A DNA stretch of 37,490 nt from Streptomyces sp. WAC05374 (GTDB lineage Bacteria; Actinomycetota; Actinomycetes; Streptomycetales; Streptomycetaceae). Location: positions 1-37,490 of the forward strand of contig NZ_SMNQ01000031.1 of assembly GCF_004353505.1 (NCBI RefSeq). The letters run 5' to 3'. A program made the translations under genes and the position numbers. Shown one piece after another: positions 1 through 8,616 of the stretch. Positions within the stretch are counted from its first letter, which is position 1. Every line of letters begins with the position of its first letter. Under the pieces are notes generated by a model. It was not told the origin of the DNA. It ran no database searches and was given only the letters and a program-made list of their open reading frames with translations.

Positions 1-97
1 TGGGGGGGCCGGGGGGGTGGGGGGGGGTGGGGGGGGGTGGGGGGGGGGGTGGGGGGGGGGGGGGGGGGGGGGGGGGCGGGGGGGGGGGGGGGGGGGG
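1..97. repeat. G-homopolymer tract with a 10-bp T+G9 periodicity
   Basis: The first 97 bases are almost entirely G on the + strand, broken only by single T or C bases and one CC. Isolated T residues at 18, 28, 38 and 50 give three to four units of T followed by about nine Gs. Such a run could form G-quadruplexes and is difficult for sequencing and assembly, so its true length should be doubted. In the frame ending at 312 it would encode polyglycine. Confidence 0.8.
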
Positions 98-312
98 AGG
101 TGGCTGCGGGGGTATCACGGCGTGATAGCTCCGACGAGGTGCCCGCGCCGCGGGAGGCGCCCAGTCCGCCGAAGCTCGCGGGGATCAGGATGCCCTGGCA
201 CGACGGGGACAAGGTGGCCGATCTGGTGCTGGAGAAGATGTTGCCGCAGGAGCGGGAGAAGTTGCTGCGGCGGCTCATCGCGGCGCGGGAGGGCGTCGGG
301 TCGATGTCGTGA
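1..312 (+). CDS. 3' end of an unidentified gene (partial)
   Basis: The frame ending in TGA at 310-312 stays open back to the window edge. It runs through a polyglycine stretch (the G-tract) into about 70 ordinary residues, ending in a charged helical tail that includes LVLEKMLPQEREKLLRRLIA and then AREGVGSMS. A perfect 19-bp terminator follows eight bases after the stop, which supports a real gene end here. An internal ATG at 190 could instead start a 40-residue peptide, but no convincing ribosome-binding site was seen. I do not recognise the family. The palindrome at 113-127 lies inside this frame. The G-tract may hide an assembly error. Confidence 0.35.
   Translation, partial: WGGRGGGGGWGGVGGGVGGGGGGGGAGGGGGGEVAAGVSRRDSSDEVPAPREAPSPPKLAGIRMPWHDGDKVADLVLEKMLPQEREKLLRRLIAAREGVGSMS
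113..127. promoter_or_regulatory. Palindrome copy 1, TATCACGGCGTGATA
   Basis: A perfect 7+1+7 inverted repeat, identical to the copies at 2979, 3034, 3079 and 26755. It lies about 335 bp upstream of the KS-alpha start. It is a candidate operator for an unidentified cluster regulator. Confidence 0.6.
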
Positions 313-319
313 GCGGATG

Positions 320-360
320 GCCGAGCGCCCCGCACAGGTTGCCTGTGCGGGGCGCTCGGC
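320..360 (+). terminator. Strong intrinsic hairpin upstream of KS-alpha
   Basis: A perfect 19-bp stem (320-338 with 342-360) with a 3-nt loop, eight bases after the stop at 312. It separates the upstream gene from the PKS genes. Confidence 0.8.
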
Positions 361-461
361 TGTGGAAGGCATGTTCGAGCCATTCTCCAGGTGGGTCGGC
401 GACGCTCGGACGGTAGCCGAGGTGGCCGTGACACCTGGAGGAGAACTGTGAGGGACAGCCG

Positions 462-1727
462 ATGAGACGGGTTGTGATCACCGGTATCGGAGTGGTCGCC
501 CCGGGCGGGGTGGGTACCAAGGAGTTCTGGTCGGTGCTCACCGCGGGCCGTACGGCGACCCGAGGCATCACCCTGTTCGATCCGGCGCAGTTCCGTTCGC
601 GTATCGCCGCCGAGGTGGACTTCGACCCGGGAGCGCATGGGTTGGGCGAGGCCGAGGTGGCCAGGCTCGACCGGGCCGCGCAGTTCGCCGTGGTGGGCGC
701 TCGGGAGGCGCTGGCGGACAGTGGGCTGGCCGGGGAGCTCGATCCGGTGCGTACCGGAGTGACGCTGGGCAGTGCGGTCGGCTGCACCACCGGGCTGGAC
801 GTGGAGTACGCGAAGGTCAGCGAGAACGGGGCGAACTGGCTGGTCGACCACACGCGGGCGGTCAGCCATCTCTTCGACTACTTCGTGCCCAGTTCGCTGG
901 CCGCCGAGGTCGCCCACACGGTCGGGGCGCAGGGGCCGGTGTCGCTGGTGTCGACGGGGTGCACGTCGGGTCTGGACTCGATCGGGCATGCGGTGGAGCT
1001 GGTCCGTGAGGGCAGCGCCGATGTGATGGTCACGGGTGCCACCGAGGCGCCGATCTCGCCGATCTCCGTCGCCTGTTTCGACGCGATCAAAGCCACCAGT
1101 CCGCGCAATGACGAGCCGGAGACGGCGTCGCGGCCCTTCGACCGGACGCGCAATGGGTTCGTGCTCGGTGAGGGTTCGGCCGTGCTGGTCATCGAGGAGC
1201 TGGAGCATGCCCGCCGGCGCGGTGCGCATGTGTACGCGGAGATCGCCGGGTTCGCCAGTAGGAGCAACGCGTACCACATGACCGGGCTGCGGGCCGACGG
1301 GGTGGAGATGGCGGAGGCGATCACCGCGGCCCTGGACGAGGCGCGGCTCAATGCTGGTGACGTGGACTACATCAACGCCCATGGCTCGGGGACCAAGCAG
1401 AACGACCGGCATGAGACGGCCGCGTTCAAGCGGAGCCTGAGGCAGCGCGCCTATGAGGTGCCGGTCAGCTCCATCAAGTCGATGATCGGGCACTCGCTCG
1501 GTGCCATCGGCTCGCTGGAGGTGGCGGCCAGTGCCCTGGCCATCGAGCACAACACGGTGCCGCCGACGGCCAATCTCCATGAGTCGGACCCCGCTTGCGA
1601 TCTGGATTACACGCCGCTCGTGGCCCGGGAGCAGGTGACCGACACGGTTCTTACTGTGGGCAGTGGCTTCGGTGGTTTCCAGAGCGCCATGGTCCTGACC
1701 CGTCCGCACCTGGGAGTGAGCGCATGA
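462..1727 (+). CDS. Type II PKS ketosynthase alpha (KS-alpha)
   Basis: Ketosynthase of the minimal type II PKS. With KS-beta and ACP it condenses malonyl units into the poly-beta-ketone chain. The 421-residue length is usual for the family. The condensing-enzyme residues are all present: Cys167 in VSTGCTSG, His307 in INAHGSGT, Lys339 in SSIKS and His344 in MIGHS. The ATG start follows a GAGGGA ribosome-binding site. The stop overlaps the KS-beta start (ATGA), the usual translational coupling that gives a 1:1 heterodimer. The gene sits downstream of the terminator at 320-360, so its promoter should lie at about 361-450, where I see no clear consensus. Family assignment is certain; chain length cannot be read from the sequence alone. 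Confidence 0.97.
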   Translation: MRRVVITGIGVVAPGGVGTKEFWSVLTAGRTATRGITLFDPAQFRSRIAAEVDFDPGAHGLGEAEVARLDRAAQFAVVGAREALADSGLAGELDPVRTGVTLGSAVGCTTGLDVEYAKVSENGANWLVDHTRAVSHLFDYFVPSSLAAEVAHTVGAQGPVSLVSTGCTSGLDSIGHAVELVREGSADVMVTGATEAPISPISVACFDAIKATSPRNDEPETASRPFDRTRNGFVLGEGSAVLVIEELEHARRRGAHVYAEIAGFASRSNAYHMTGLRADGVEMAEAITAALDEARLNAGDVDYINAHGSGTKQNDRHETAAFKRSLRQRAYEVPVSSIKSMIGHSLGAIGSLEVAASALAIEHNTVPPTANLHESDPACDLDYTPLVAREQVTDTVLTVGSGFGGFQSAMVLTRPHLGVSA

Positions 1728-2962
1728 CCACCTGTACGTCTCCTGTCCGTACCGGCGTGGCCGTGGTCACCGGTGTCGGTGTCGCCGCCCCCAATGGGCT
1801 GGGTGCCGATGCCTGGTGGGCGGCGGTGCTGCGGGGTGAGAGCGGTATCCGGCCGGTGACGCGGTTCGACGCGTCGGGGTATCCGGCGCGGCTGGCGGGT
1901 GAGGTGCCCGGGTTCGTCGCCGAGGATCACGTACCGAGCCGGCTGCTGGCGCAGACCGACCAGGTGACGCGGCTGTCGCTGGTGGCCGCCAAGGAGGCCC
2001 TGGACGACGCCGGTGTCGATCCGGCGGGGCTGCCCGAGTACGCGGCGGGTGTGGTCACCGCGAGTTCGGCGGGTGGTTTCGAGTTCGGGCAGCGTGAGTT
2101 GCAGGCGCTGTGGAGCAAGGGCAGCCAGCATGTGAGCGCGTACCAGTCGTTCGCCTGGTTCTACGCCGTGAACACCGGGCAGATCTCGATCCGGCACGGG
2201 CTGCGTGGGGCCAGCGGGGTGCTGGTGACCGAGCAGGCGGGTGGGCTCGACGCGGTCGGGCAGGCTCGCCGGCAGGTGCGCAAGGGGTCGTCGCTGGTGG
2301 TGACCGGGGCGGTCGACTCGGGGCTGTGCCCGTGGGGGTGGACCGCGCATCTGGCCGAGGGGCGGATCAGCCTGAGTGACGACCCGGGGCGGGCTTTCGT
2401 GCCGTTCTCGGCGGACGCCCAGGGGTACGTACCCGGTGAGGGTGGCGCGCTGCTGGTGCTGGAGGACGCGGAGGCGGCGCGTGCCCGGGAGGCGCGGGTG
2501 TACGGGACGGTCGCCGGGTACGCGTCCACGTTCGATCCGGCTCCCGCGGTCGGGGGAGGGTCACGGCTGGGTGCCGCGGCCGAGCTCGCCCTGGCCGATG
2601 CGGGGGTGCGGCCGGACCAGGTCGACGTGGTCTTCGCCGACGCGGCGGGGGAGCGGGCGGCCGACCGGGCCGAGGCGCGGGTGCTGGCCGAGTTGTTCGG
2701 GGAGCGGGGTGTTCCGGTGACGGCGCCCAAGAGCATGACGGGCCGCTTGGCCGCGGGTGGTTCGTCGCTGGATCTGGCGGCGGCGCTGTTCTCGGTGCGG
2801 GATCAGGTGATTCCGCCGACGACCGGCACCGTGCGCCCGGCGGACGACTGCCCGCTGGATCTGGTGACCGGTGCGCCGCGCCGCGATGTCGAGGTGCGGA
2901 CCGCGCTGGTGCTGGCGCGTGGGCGGGGTGGGTTCAATTCCGCCGCTGTGGTTCGCGCCTGA
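1724..2962 (+). CDS. Type II PKS chain-length factor (KS-beta)
   Basis: Partner of KS-alpha in the minimal PKS, 412 residues. The active-site Cys is replaced by Gln171 in the motif VTEQAGG, the diagnostic substitution of KS-beta/CLF subunits, so it does not carry the acyl chain but sets chain length and primes the complex by decarboxylation. The start ATG overlaps the KS-alpha stop. Unusually, the ACP does not follow directly: 178 bp containing three palindromic repeats intervene. The last coding bases (GCTGTGGTTCGCGCCTG) recur twice in that spacer, which suggests a local tandem duplication of the gene's 3' end. Confidence 0.97.
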   Translation: MTTCTSPVRTGVAVVTGVGVAAPNGLGADAWWAAVLRGESGIRPVTRFDASGYPARLAGEVPGFVAEDHVPSRLLAQTDQVTRLSLVAAKEALDDAGVDPAGLPEYAAGVVTASSAGGFEFGQRELQALWSKGSQHVSAYQSFAWFYAVNTGQISIRHGLRGASGVLVTEQAGGLDAVGQARRQVRKGSSLVVTGAVDSGLCPWGWTAHLAEGRISLSDDPGRAFVPFSADAQGYVPGEGGALLVLEDAEAARAREARVYGTVAGYASTFDPAPAVGGGSRLGAAAELALADAGVRPDQVDVVFADAAGERAADRAEARVLAELFGERGVPVTAPKSMTGRLAAGGSSLDLAAALFSVRDQVIPPTTGTVRPADDCPLDLVTGAPRRDVEVRTALVLARGRGGFNSAAVVRA

Positions 2963-2978
2963 GGGCGGGGCGGGGGGT

Positions 2979-2993
2979 TATCACGGCGTGATA
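2979..2993. promoter_or_regulatory. Palindrome copy 2
   Basis: TATCACGGCGTGATA, 17 bp after the KS-beta stop. After one mismatched pair the flanking GGGGG and CCCCC extend the stem. Confidence 0.6.
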
Positions 2994-3033
2994 GCCCCCG
3001 GCCGCCGTGGTTCGTGAGCAGGGGGCTGGGGGT

Positions 3034-3048
3034 TATCACGGCGTGATA
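3034..3048. promoter_or_regulatory. Palindrome copy 3
   Basis: Identical 15-mer in the middle unit of the KS-beta/ACP spacer. Confidence 0.6.
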
Positions 3049-3078
3049 GCCCGGCTGCTGTGGTTCGCGCCTGGGAGT

Positions 3079-3093
3079 TATCACGGCGTGATA
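3079..3093. promoter_or_regulatory. Palindrome copy 4
   Basis: Identical 15-mer, 48 bp upstream of the ACP start codon. This position is suitable for an operator or a short upstream promoter controlling ACP expression. Confidence 0.6.
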
Positions 3094-3140
3094 GCCCTCG
3101 GCGCCTTGAGAGAAGTCCGTACCGAGGAAAGAGGTATGCC

Positions 3141-3404
3141 GTGAAGCTGCTGGAACTGACTGATCTGACCGCTCTGTTGCGTGAGTGCGCCGGCGAGGAC
3201 GAGGGCGTGGACCTGGATGGCGACATCCTGGACGTTCTGTTCATCGACCTCGGTTACGACTCTCTGGCGCTGCTCCAGACCACCGGGCGCATCGAGCGTG
3301 ACTTCGATCTGGTCCTCGACGAGGAGGCCATCGACGAGGCCGACACTCCGCGTGCGTATCTGGATCTGGTCAACCGGGCGTTGTCCGAGCGTGCCGCTGT
3401 CTGA
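3141..3404 (+). CDS. Type II PKS acyl carrier protein
   Basis: An 87-residue ACP that carries the growing polyketide on a phosphopantetheine arm attached to Ser41 in the motif LGYDSLAL. The GTG at 3141 is chosen because it follows a GAAAGAGG ribosome-binding site and gives the standard ACP N-terminus. The nearby ATG at 3136 is out of frame and stops after two codons. The open frame extends further upstream through the repeats, but that part is not ACP-like. It completes the KS-alpha/KS-beta/ACP set despite the unusual 178-bp spacer, which may give the ACP its own promoter. A hairpin at 3430-3462 follows. Confidence 0.95.
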   Translation: MKLLELTDLTALLRECAGEDEGVDLDGDILDVLFIDLGYDSLALLQTTGRIERDFDLVLDEEAIDEADTPRAYLDLVNRALSERAAV

Positions 3405-3429
3405 GTGTCGGTGGTGGGGCGGGTGGGTG

Positions 3430-3462
3430 GCAGCGGGCGGCTCCTTGGGGGCCGCCCGCTGC
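3430..3462. terminator. Bidirectional hairpin between ACP and the monooxygenase
   Basis: A 12-bp stem (GCAGCGGGCGGC with its complement) and a 9-nt loop between convergent genes. Confidence 0.65.
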
Positions 3463-3475
3463 GGCGTGTGGGGGG

Positions 3476-3772
3476 TCAGTGGGTGGCCGTGCGTTCGAGC
3501 ACCGAGGCGTAGAGGTTGGATTCGCTGGTGCTGAGTGTGCGCAGGGCGGTGGCGTGCGGGGCGAAGTCGGGGTGGGTGACGGCCGCGCGGAAGGATTCGG
3601 CGTTCTCCCATTCGGCGACGTTGACGTAGGAGCCGGGCTGCTCGGTGTGGCGCAGCAGCCGGTGGCTGATGAATCCGGGGCGGTCGCGGAAGAAGGCCGA
3701 GGTGTCGTCGAAGAGCCGCTCGAACTCCTCGGCGGGGCCAGTGACCGTGAAGCGGTTGATGAAGGTGACCAC
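3476..3772 (-). CDS. Antibiotic-biosynthesis monooxygenase (ABM fold; anthrone-oxygenase-like)
   Basis: A 98-residue single-domain protein of the ABM family, the cofactor-independent oxygenases of the ActVA-ORF6/SnoaB/TcmH type that oxidise anthrones to anthraquinones. Features seen are an N-terminal strand (VTFINRF), the segment FRDRPGFISHRLLR and the strand SYVNVAEWENAESF, all typical of this dimeric ferredoxin-like fold. GTG at 3770-3772 is taken as the start because GGAGGAG lies 3 nt upstream; the longer open frame has no ribosome-binding site. The gene is convergent with the ACP and divergent from the exporter. Quinone formation on the polyketide is the likely role. Related ABM proteins can also be monooxygenases on other positions. 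Confidence 0.85.
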   Translation of the reverse strand: MVTFINRFTVTGPAEEFERLFDDTSAFFRDRPGFISHRLLRHTEQPGSYVNVAEWENAESFRAAVTHPDFAPHATALRTLSTSESNLYASVLERTATH

Positions 3773-3909
3773 GTGCTCCTCCGGGCCTGTGGGTGTGCGC
3801 TGACGTCCCGACGCTTCCGCCTGCGGGTCGAGCGGGACTCGAAGGGCCGCCGAGCGGGGGTTACCACACTGCTCAGCACACGTCATCCACCCCCGGGGGA
3901 AGGACATCC

Positions 3910-4941
3910 ATGGGACTTGAACACGCGATCGTCGCGGAGAACCTGTGCAAGCGGTACGGCGAGGCCCCGGCCCTGAGCGGGTTCGACCTGCGGGTGGCCC
4001 AGGGGACGGTGCATGGGCTGCTCGGGCCCAATGGTGCGGGCAAGACCACCGCGGTGCGCATTCTGTCGACGCTGACCCGGCTGGACGGGGGGCGTGCCGA
4101 GGTCGCCGGTTTCGATGTGGTCCGCCAGAGCGCGGAGGTGCGGACGCGGATCGGTCTGCTGGGGCAGTACGCGGCGGTCGACGAGGTGCTCAGTGGTCGG
4201 CAGAACCTGGTGATGTTCGGCCGGCTGTACCACTTGGGGAAGCGGGCGGCGCAGGAGCGTGCGGAGGAGCTGCTGGAGCAGTTCGCGCTGACCGATACGG
4301 GTACCAAGCCGGTGAAGGACTACTCGGGCGGTATGCGGCGGCGTCTGGACCTGGCGGCGAGCCTGATCGTCGCGCCGCAGGTGCTGTTCCTCGACGAGCC
4401 GACGACGGGGCTGGATCCGCGTAGCCGTAACGAGGTGTGGGCGGCGGTGCGTTCGCTGGTCGACGACGGCACGACCGTGCTGCTGACGACGCAGTACCTG
4501 GACGAGGCGGACCAGCTCGCCGACCGGATCTCGGTCATCGCGTCGCGGGGCGGCACGGGTGGGCGGGTGATCGCCGAGGGTACGCCCGACGAGCTGAAGT
4601 CGACGATCGGCGGGGACCGGATCGACATCACGGTCCGCGATGCCGCTGATTTCGCCGTCGCGACGAGGGTGCTGGCGCGGGTCACGGGCCGGGAGCCGGA
4701 CACGGACGCGGAGAACTGGCGGCTGGGTGTGCCGGTTCAGGACCGGGTGGTGGCGCTGACCGAGACGGTGCGCGCGCTCGGTGAGGCGGGGGTGGTGGCC
4801 GAGGACATCGCGTTGCGCCGCCCGCCTCTGGACGAGGTGTTCCTGCACCTGACGGGGCCGGACAAGGACACGGGCAAGGACGTGGGTACGGAGGCGGCCG
4901 GGACGGTCCGCGACGAGAAGAAGGAAGAGGTGTCGGTGTGA
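3910..4941 (+). CDS. ABC transporter ATP-binding protein (DrrA-like)
   Basis: The 343-residue ATPase subunit of a drug exporter of the daunorubicin-resistance DrrA family. It has Walker A GPNGAGKTT (about residues 39-47), the signature YSGGMRRR (about 138), Walker B LFLDEPTTGLD (about 159) and the C-terminal regulatory extension typical of DrrA proteins. The ATG at 3910 follows a GGGGGAAGGA ribosome-binding site, and the frame upstream of it lacks conservation. Its stop overlaps the permease start (GTGA), so the two are co-translated. Its place directly beside the PKS genes points to self-resistance by export of the cluster product. Confidence 0.95.
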   Translation: MGLEHAIVAENLCKRYGEAPALSGFDLRVAQGTVHGLLGPNGAGKTTAVRILSTLTRLDGGRAEVAGFDVVRQSAEVRTRIGLLGQYAAVDEVLSGRQNLVMFGRLYHLGKRAAQERAEELLEQFALTDTGTKPVKDYSGGMRRRLDLAASLIVAPQVLFLDEPTTGLDPRSRNEVWAAVRSLVDDGTTVLLTTQYLDEADQLADRISVIASRGGTGGRVIAEGTPDELKSTIGGDRIDITVRDAADFAVATRVLARVTGREPDTDAENWRLGVPVQDRVVALTETVRALGEAGVVAEDIALRRPPLDEVFLHLTGPDKDTGKDVGTEAAGTVRDEKKEEVSV

Positions 4942-5762
4942 CCACCGAAGCTCCGCAGGTGACGATGGCGACGGGCGGTGTCCGCTGGGCCCTGTCGGAC
5001 TCGTGGGTCCTGACCGGTCGTGCCCTGGCCCATTGGGCCCGCAATCCCGCTCCGGTCGTCCTCAGGATGCTTTTCCCGATCATGATGGTGCTGATGTTCG
5101 GGTATCTGCTCGGTGGCGCGATGCTGGTGCCGGAGGGCGGCAGTTACCGCGAGTTCATGATGCCGGGCATGTTCGCCATGACGATGGTGTTCGGTATCGA
5201 GGTGACGATGCTGGCCGTGATCGGTGACGCCAACAAGGGTGTCACCGATCGGTTCCGTGCGATGCCCACGTCCGCCGGGGCGGTGGTGACCGCCCGCAGC
5301 ATCGCCGACATGCTCAACTCGGTTCTGGGCCTGTGCTTGATGCTGCTGTGCGGTCTGGCGGTCGGCTGGCGGGCGAACAGCGGGGTCGGTGCCTCTCTCG
5401 CGGCGGTCGGTCTGCTTCTGCTGCTGCGCTTCGCCCTGCTGTGGGTGGGCATCTACCTGGGTCTCGTGTTCCGGGACACGGCCGCGGTGACCGCCGCGGA
5501 GACGCTGGTGTGGCCGCTGGGGTTCCTGTCGAACGCGTTCGTCTCGCCGGACACCATGCCGGGCTGGCTCGCCGCGGTGTCCGAGTGGAATCCGCTGTCG
5601 GCGACGGTGACGGCTACGCGGAAGCTGTTCGGCAACCCGGGCTGGGACACCGGGACATGGGCGTCGGATCAGGCCATAGTCATGGCCGTGGTCTGGCCCG
5701 TGGTCATTTTTGCGATCTTCTTCCCGCTGGCCGTGCGACGCTACCAGCGGCTCGACTGCTGA
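4938..5762 (+). CDS. ABC-2 type permease (DrrB-like)
   Basis: A 274-residue integral membrane partner of the preceding ATPase, ABC-2 family. Hydrophobic segments are visible from about residue 37 (VVLRMLFPIMMVLMFGYLLG), then around 75-95, 115-140, 150-175, 180-200 and 240-262, consistent with six membrane spans. The C-terminus RRYQRLDC is short and cytoplasmic. The GTG start overlaps the drrA-like stop. It lies just upstream of the unrelated SNF2 gene with only a 37-bp gap, so read-through into that gene is possible. Confidence 0.93.
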   Translation: MTTEAPQVTMATGGVRWALSDSWVLTGRALAHWARNPAPVVLRMLFPIMMVLMFGYLLGGAMLVPEGGSYREFMMPGMFAMTMVFGIEVTMLAVIGDANKGVTDRFRAMPTSAGAVVTARSIADMLNSVLGLCLMLLCGLAVGWRANSGVGASLAAVGLLLLLRFALLWVGIYLGLVFRDTAAVTAAETLVWPLGFLSNAFVSPDTMPGWLAAVSEWNPLSATVTATRKLFGNPGWDTGTWASDQAIVMAVVWPVVIFAIFFPLAVRRYQRLDC

Positions 5763-5799
5763 AACCGGCCACGCCGGACGGAAAGGACTCCAGAGGGAC

Positions 5800-8616
5800 A
5801 TGACAGTGACGACGGGTGTGCGCGCCGGTGATCTGACGCGGTGCGCGGCGCTGTTCGAAGCGGCCGACCCGCCCCGCGCCGGCACGGTGGTGTTCTGGGA
5901 CGCCGAGGGCGTTCCACCGCCGGCGGGGGAGGCCGGTGAGGCGGACGTCGTCACCGTGGAGGACGGGGTGCCCGTCACGCGTACCGTCCCGGTGGTGCGG
6001 CTGTCGGTGGCCGACGCGCTGCCGGTGCTGGCCCGCGCGGCCAGGCCGGGGGAGACGGCTCATCCGGCTGCCGCGTTCTGGGGCGCGGCGGCCGGGATCG
6101 CCCTGCACCTGGCGGCCCGTGAGCGGCTGCTGCCGGGTGTGACCCGGGGCGGCTACGACGCCTGGCGGACCGGTCCGCTGGACCTGGACGACGTGCGGCG
6201 GGTGCGGGAGCTGGCGGCGGCCGCGCCGCCCGAGGCGTACGCGGCCGCCCTGCCGGGTACGGGTGGCGCGGAGGTGCGCCTGGCCGAGCCGGAGGGGCTG
6301 GTGCGGGCGTTCCTGGACGCTGTCGCCGACACTCTGCCGCGTACTCCGGCGGCGCACGCGGCGACCGGCCGGGCGGCGTTCGCGGCTGTCGAGCCGCAGC
6401 ACGTGCCGCAGTTGCGGGCGTGGGCGGAGGAGATCTCGGCGGGGCTGGACTCCGGGGTGCGGGTGTCGCTGCGGGTCGAGCTCGGGGGTGGCGGGGGAGT
6501 GGAGCCGCCGGCCGTGCGGCTCGTGCCGCGCGCCCACAGCCTGGCCGATCCGACGCTCGCGCTGGACGCGGGTGAGCTGTTCGAGAGCGCCGATCACGCG
6601 CTGGGCCCGCGGGCGCAGGCCGACACCGTGCTGGCGGTGCGCCGTGCCGCGGGTGTGTGGGCGCCGCTGGAGCGGCTGCTTCCCGTGCCGCGTGCCATGG
6701 ACCTGTCCGACCGGGAGGTCACCGACCTGCTGGGGGAGGGGGCGGGCCGGCTGCGGGCCCACGGCATCGACGTGCTGTGGCCGACGGACGCCCACCGTTC
6801 GCTGACCGCCCGTGCCGTGGTCGGCGCGGATCTGCCGCCGCCCGGCGATCTGCGTTCCTTCTTCGGCGGTGGGGGCACGGTGGACCTGCGCTGGCAGCTC
6901 GACCTCGACGGCGACCCGCTCACCGAGGAGGAGATGGCGGCGGTCGGCGCGGGCCGTCCCGTCGTGCGGCTGCGCGGCGGGTGGACCCTCATCGGTGCGG
7001 GCCTGGCCCGCAAGGCGCGTGAGCGGGAGGTGGGTGCGCTCACCGCGATCGAGGCGCTGGCGGTCGCCCTGAGCGGGTACGCGCGGATCGGCACCGAGCA
7101 GGTCCCGGTCGCGCCCACCGCCTGGCTGCTGGCGCTGCGGGCCCGCCTGTCCGACCCGGACGGCGGCAGCGAACCCGTCCGGCAGCCCGCCGCGCTCACG
7201 GCGACGCTGCGCGACTACCAGTTGCGCGGTCTGCGCTGGCTGGACCGGATGACGTCGCTGGGCCTGGGGGGCTGCCTCGCCGACGACATGGGCCTGGGCA
7301 AGACGCTGCAGCTCATCTCGCTGCACCTGCTGCGGCAGGAGCACGAGGGCAGCGCCGGCCCGACGCTCGTGGTCTGCCCGGCGTCGCTGCTGGGCAACTG
7401 GCAGCGGGAGGTGGGCCGGTTCGCGCCGGGTACCGCCGTGCGCCGCTACCACGGCACCGGCCGGACCCTGGACGGTGCCGCCGACGGGTTCGTCCTGACG
7501 ACGTACGGCACCATGCGGCTGGACGCGGAGAAGCTGGCCGGGCACCGCTGGGGCATGGTCGTCGCCGACGAGGCGCAGCATGTGAAGAACCCGCACTCGA
7601 GCACCGCGAAGGCGCTGCGGCTCATCCCCGCCGACGCGAAGGTGGCGCTCACCGGCACGCCCGTGGAGAACAGCCTCTCGGAGCTGTGGGCGGTTCTGGA
7701 CTGGACGACGCCCGGACTGCTGGGCGGCTACGGGGAGTTCCGCCGCCGCTGGATGGCGCCGATCGAGGCGGAGCGTGCCGAGGGGGCGGGGGAGCGGGCC
7801 ACGGCTCAGCGCCTGGCCGGTCTGGTGCGCCCGTTCCTGCTGCGCCGCCGCAAGTCGGACCCGGGCATCGCGCCGGAGCTGCCGCCGAAGACCGAGACGG
7901 ACCGGCCGGTGGCGCTGACCGGCGAGCAGTCGGCGCTGTACCGCAAGCAGGTCGACGAGGTGATGGGCCTGATCCGCGGCAGTGAGGGCATCGCCCGCAG
8001 CGGCCTGGTGCTGAAGCTGCTGACCGGGCTGAAGCAGATCTGCAACCACCCCGCCCAGTTCCTCAAGGAGGAGGGCACGGCGCTCACCGGGCGTTCGGGC
8101 AAGCTGGAGCTGCTCGACGAGCTTCTGGGCACCATCACCGCCGAGGGTGGCGCCGCGCTGGTGTTCACGCAGTACGTGGCGATGGCGCGGCTGCTGGAGC
8201 GGCACCTGGCGGAGCGTGGTGTGCCGGCGCAGCTCCTGCACGGCGGCACTCCCGTGCCGAAGCGTGAGGAGCTGGTGCAGCGGTTCCAGGACGGGGAGGT
8301 GCCGGTGTTCCTGCTGTCGTTGAAGGCGGCGGGCACCGGGCTGAACCTGACGCGGGCCGATCACGTCGTGCACTTCGACCGCTGGTGGAACCCGGCGGTG
8401 GAGGCCCAGGCGACGGACCGTGCGTACCGGATCGGCCAGACCAGGCCGGTGCAGGTCCACCGGCTGATCGCCGAGGGCACCGTGGAGGACCGGATCGCCG
8501 CGCTGCTGGAGTCCAAGAAGGAGCTGGCGGACGCGGTGCTGGGCACGGGCGAGCAGGCGCTGACGGAGCTGACGAACGACGAGCTGGCCAACCTGGTCGA
8601 GCTGAGGAGCGAGTGA
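5800..8616 (+). CDS. SNF2-family DEAD/DEAH-box helicase (HepA-like ATPase)
   Basis: A 938-residue Swi2/Snf2 ATPase. Motif I DDMGLGKT is near residue 494, motif II VVADEAQH near 589, motif III ALTGTPVENS near 617, and the C-terminal motifs LKAAGTGLNL and RAYRIGQ near 850-875. The N-terminal 450 residues have the bacterial SNF2-associated layout. ATG 5800 has an AGAGGG ribosome-binding site very close to it. It overlaps the SWIM protein start (TGATG). This pair is common in streptomycete chromosomes and is thought to act on DNA or DNA-bound proteins. Nothing in it suggests biosynthesis, so its presence inside the cluster is odd. Confidence 0.95.
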   Translation: MTVTTGVRAGDLTRCAALFEAADPPRAGTVVFWDAEGVPPPAGEAGEADVVTVEDGVPVTRTVPVVRLSVADALPVLARAARPGETAHPAAAFWGAAAGIALHLAARERLLPGVTRGGYDAWRTGPLDLDDVRRVRELAAAAPPEAYAAALPGTGGAEVRLAEPEGLVRAFLDAVADTLPRTPAAHAATGRAAFAAVEPQHVPQLRAWAEEISAGLDSGVRVSLRVELGGGGGVEPPAVRLVPRAHSLADPTLALDAGELFESADHALGPRAQADTVLAVRRAAGVWAPLERLLPVPRAMDLSDREVTDLLGEGAGRLRAHGIDVLWPTDAHRSLTARAVVGADLPPPGDLRSFFGGGGTVDLRWQLDLDGDPLTEEEMAAVGAGRPVVRLRGGWTLIGAGLARKAREREVGALTAIEALAVALSGYARIGTEQVPVAPTAWLLALRARLSDPDGGSEPVRQPAALTATLRDYQLRGLRWLDRMTSLGLGGCLADDMGLGKTLQLISLHLLRQEHEGSAGPTLVVCPASLLGNWQREVGRFAPGTAVRRYHGTGRTLDGAADGFVLTTYGTMRLDAEKLAGHRWGMVVADEAQHVKNPHSSTAKALRLIPADAKVALTGTPVENSLSELWAVLDWTTPGLLGGYGEFRRRWMAPIEAERAEGAGERATAQRLAGLVRPFLLRRRKSDPGIAPELPPKTETDRPVALTGEQSALYRKQVDEVMGLIRGSEGIARSGLVLKLLTGLKQICNHPAQFLKEEGTALTGRSGKLELLDELLGTITAEGGAALVFTQYVAMARLLERHLAERGVPAQLLHGGTPVPKREELVQRFQDGEVPVFLLSLKAAGTGLNLTRADHVVHFDRWWNPAVEAQATDRAYRIGQTRPVQVHRLIAEGTVEDRIAALLESKKELADAVLGTGEQALTELTNDELANLVELRSE

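Larger units (their letters stand above)
2941..3100 (+). repeat. Three imperfect tandem repeats carrying the palindrome
   Basis: Three units begin near 2943, 3001 and 3054. Each consists of a GTGGTTCG block, a G-rich stretch and the palindrome. The first unit contains the last codons of KS-beta, and units two and three are degenerate copies of it. Palindrome starts are 55 and 45 bp apart. Confidence 0.75.

Noticed and set aside
3136..3144. ATG at 3136 as the ACP start
   Set aside because: It is out of frame and terminates after two codons; GTG 3141 gives the ACP.
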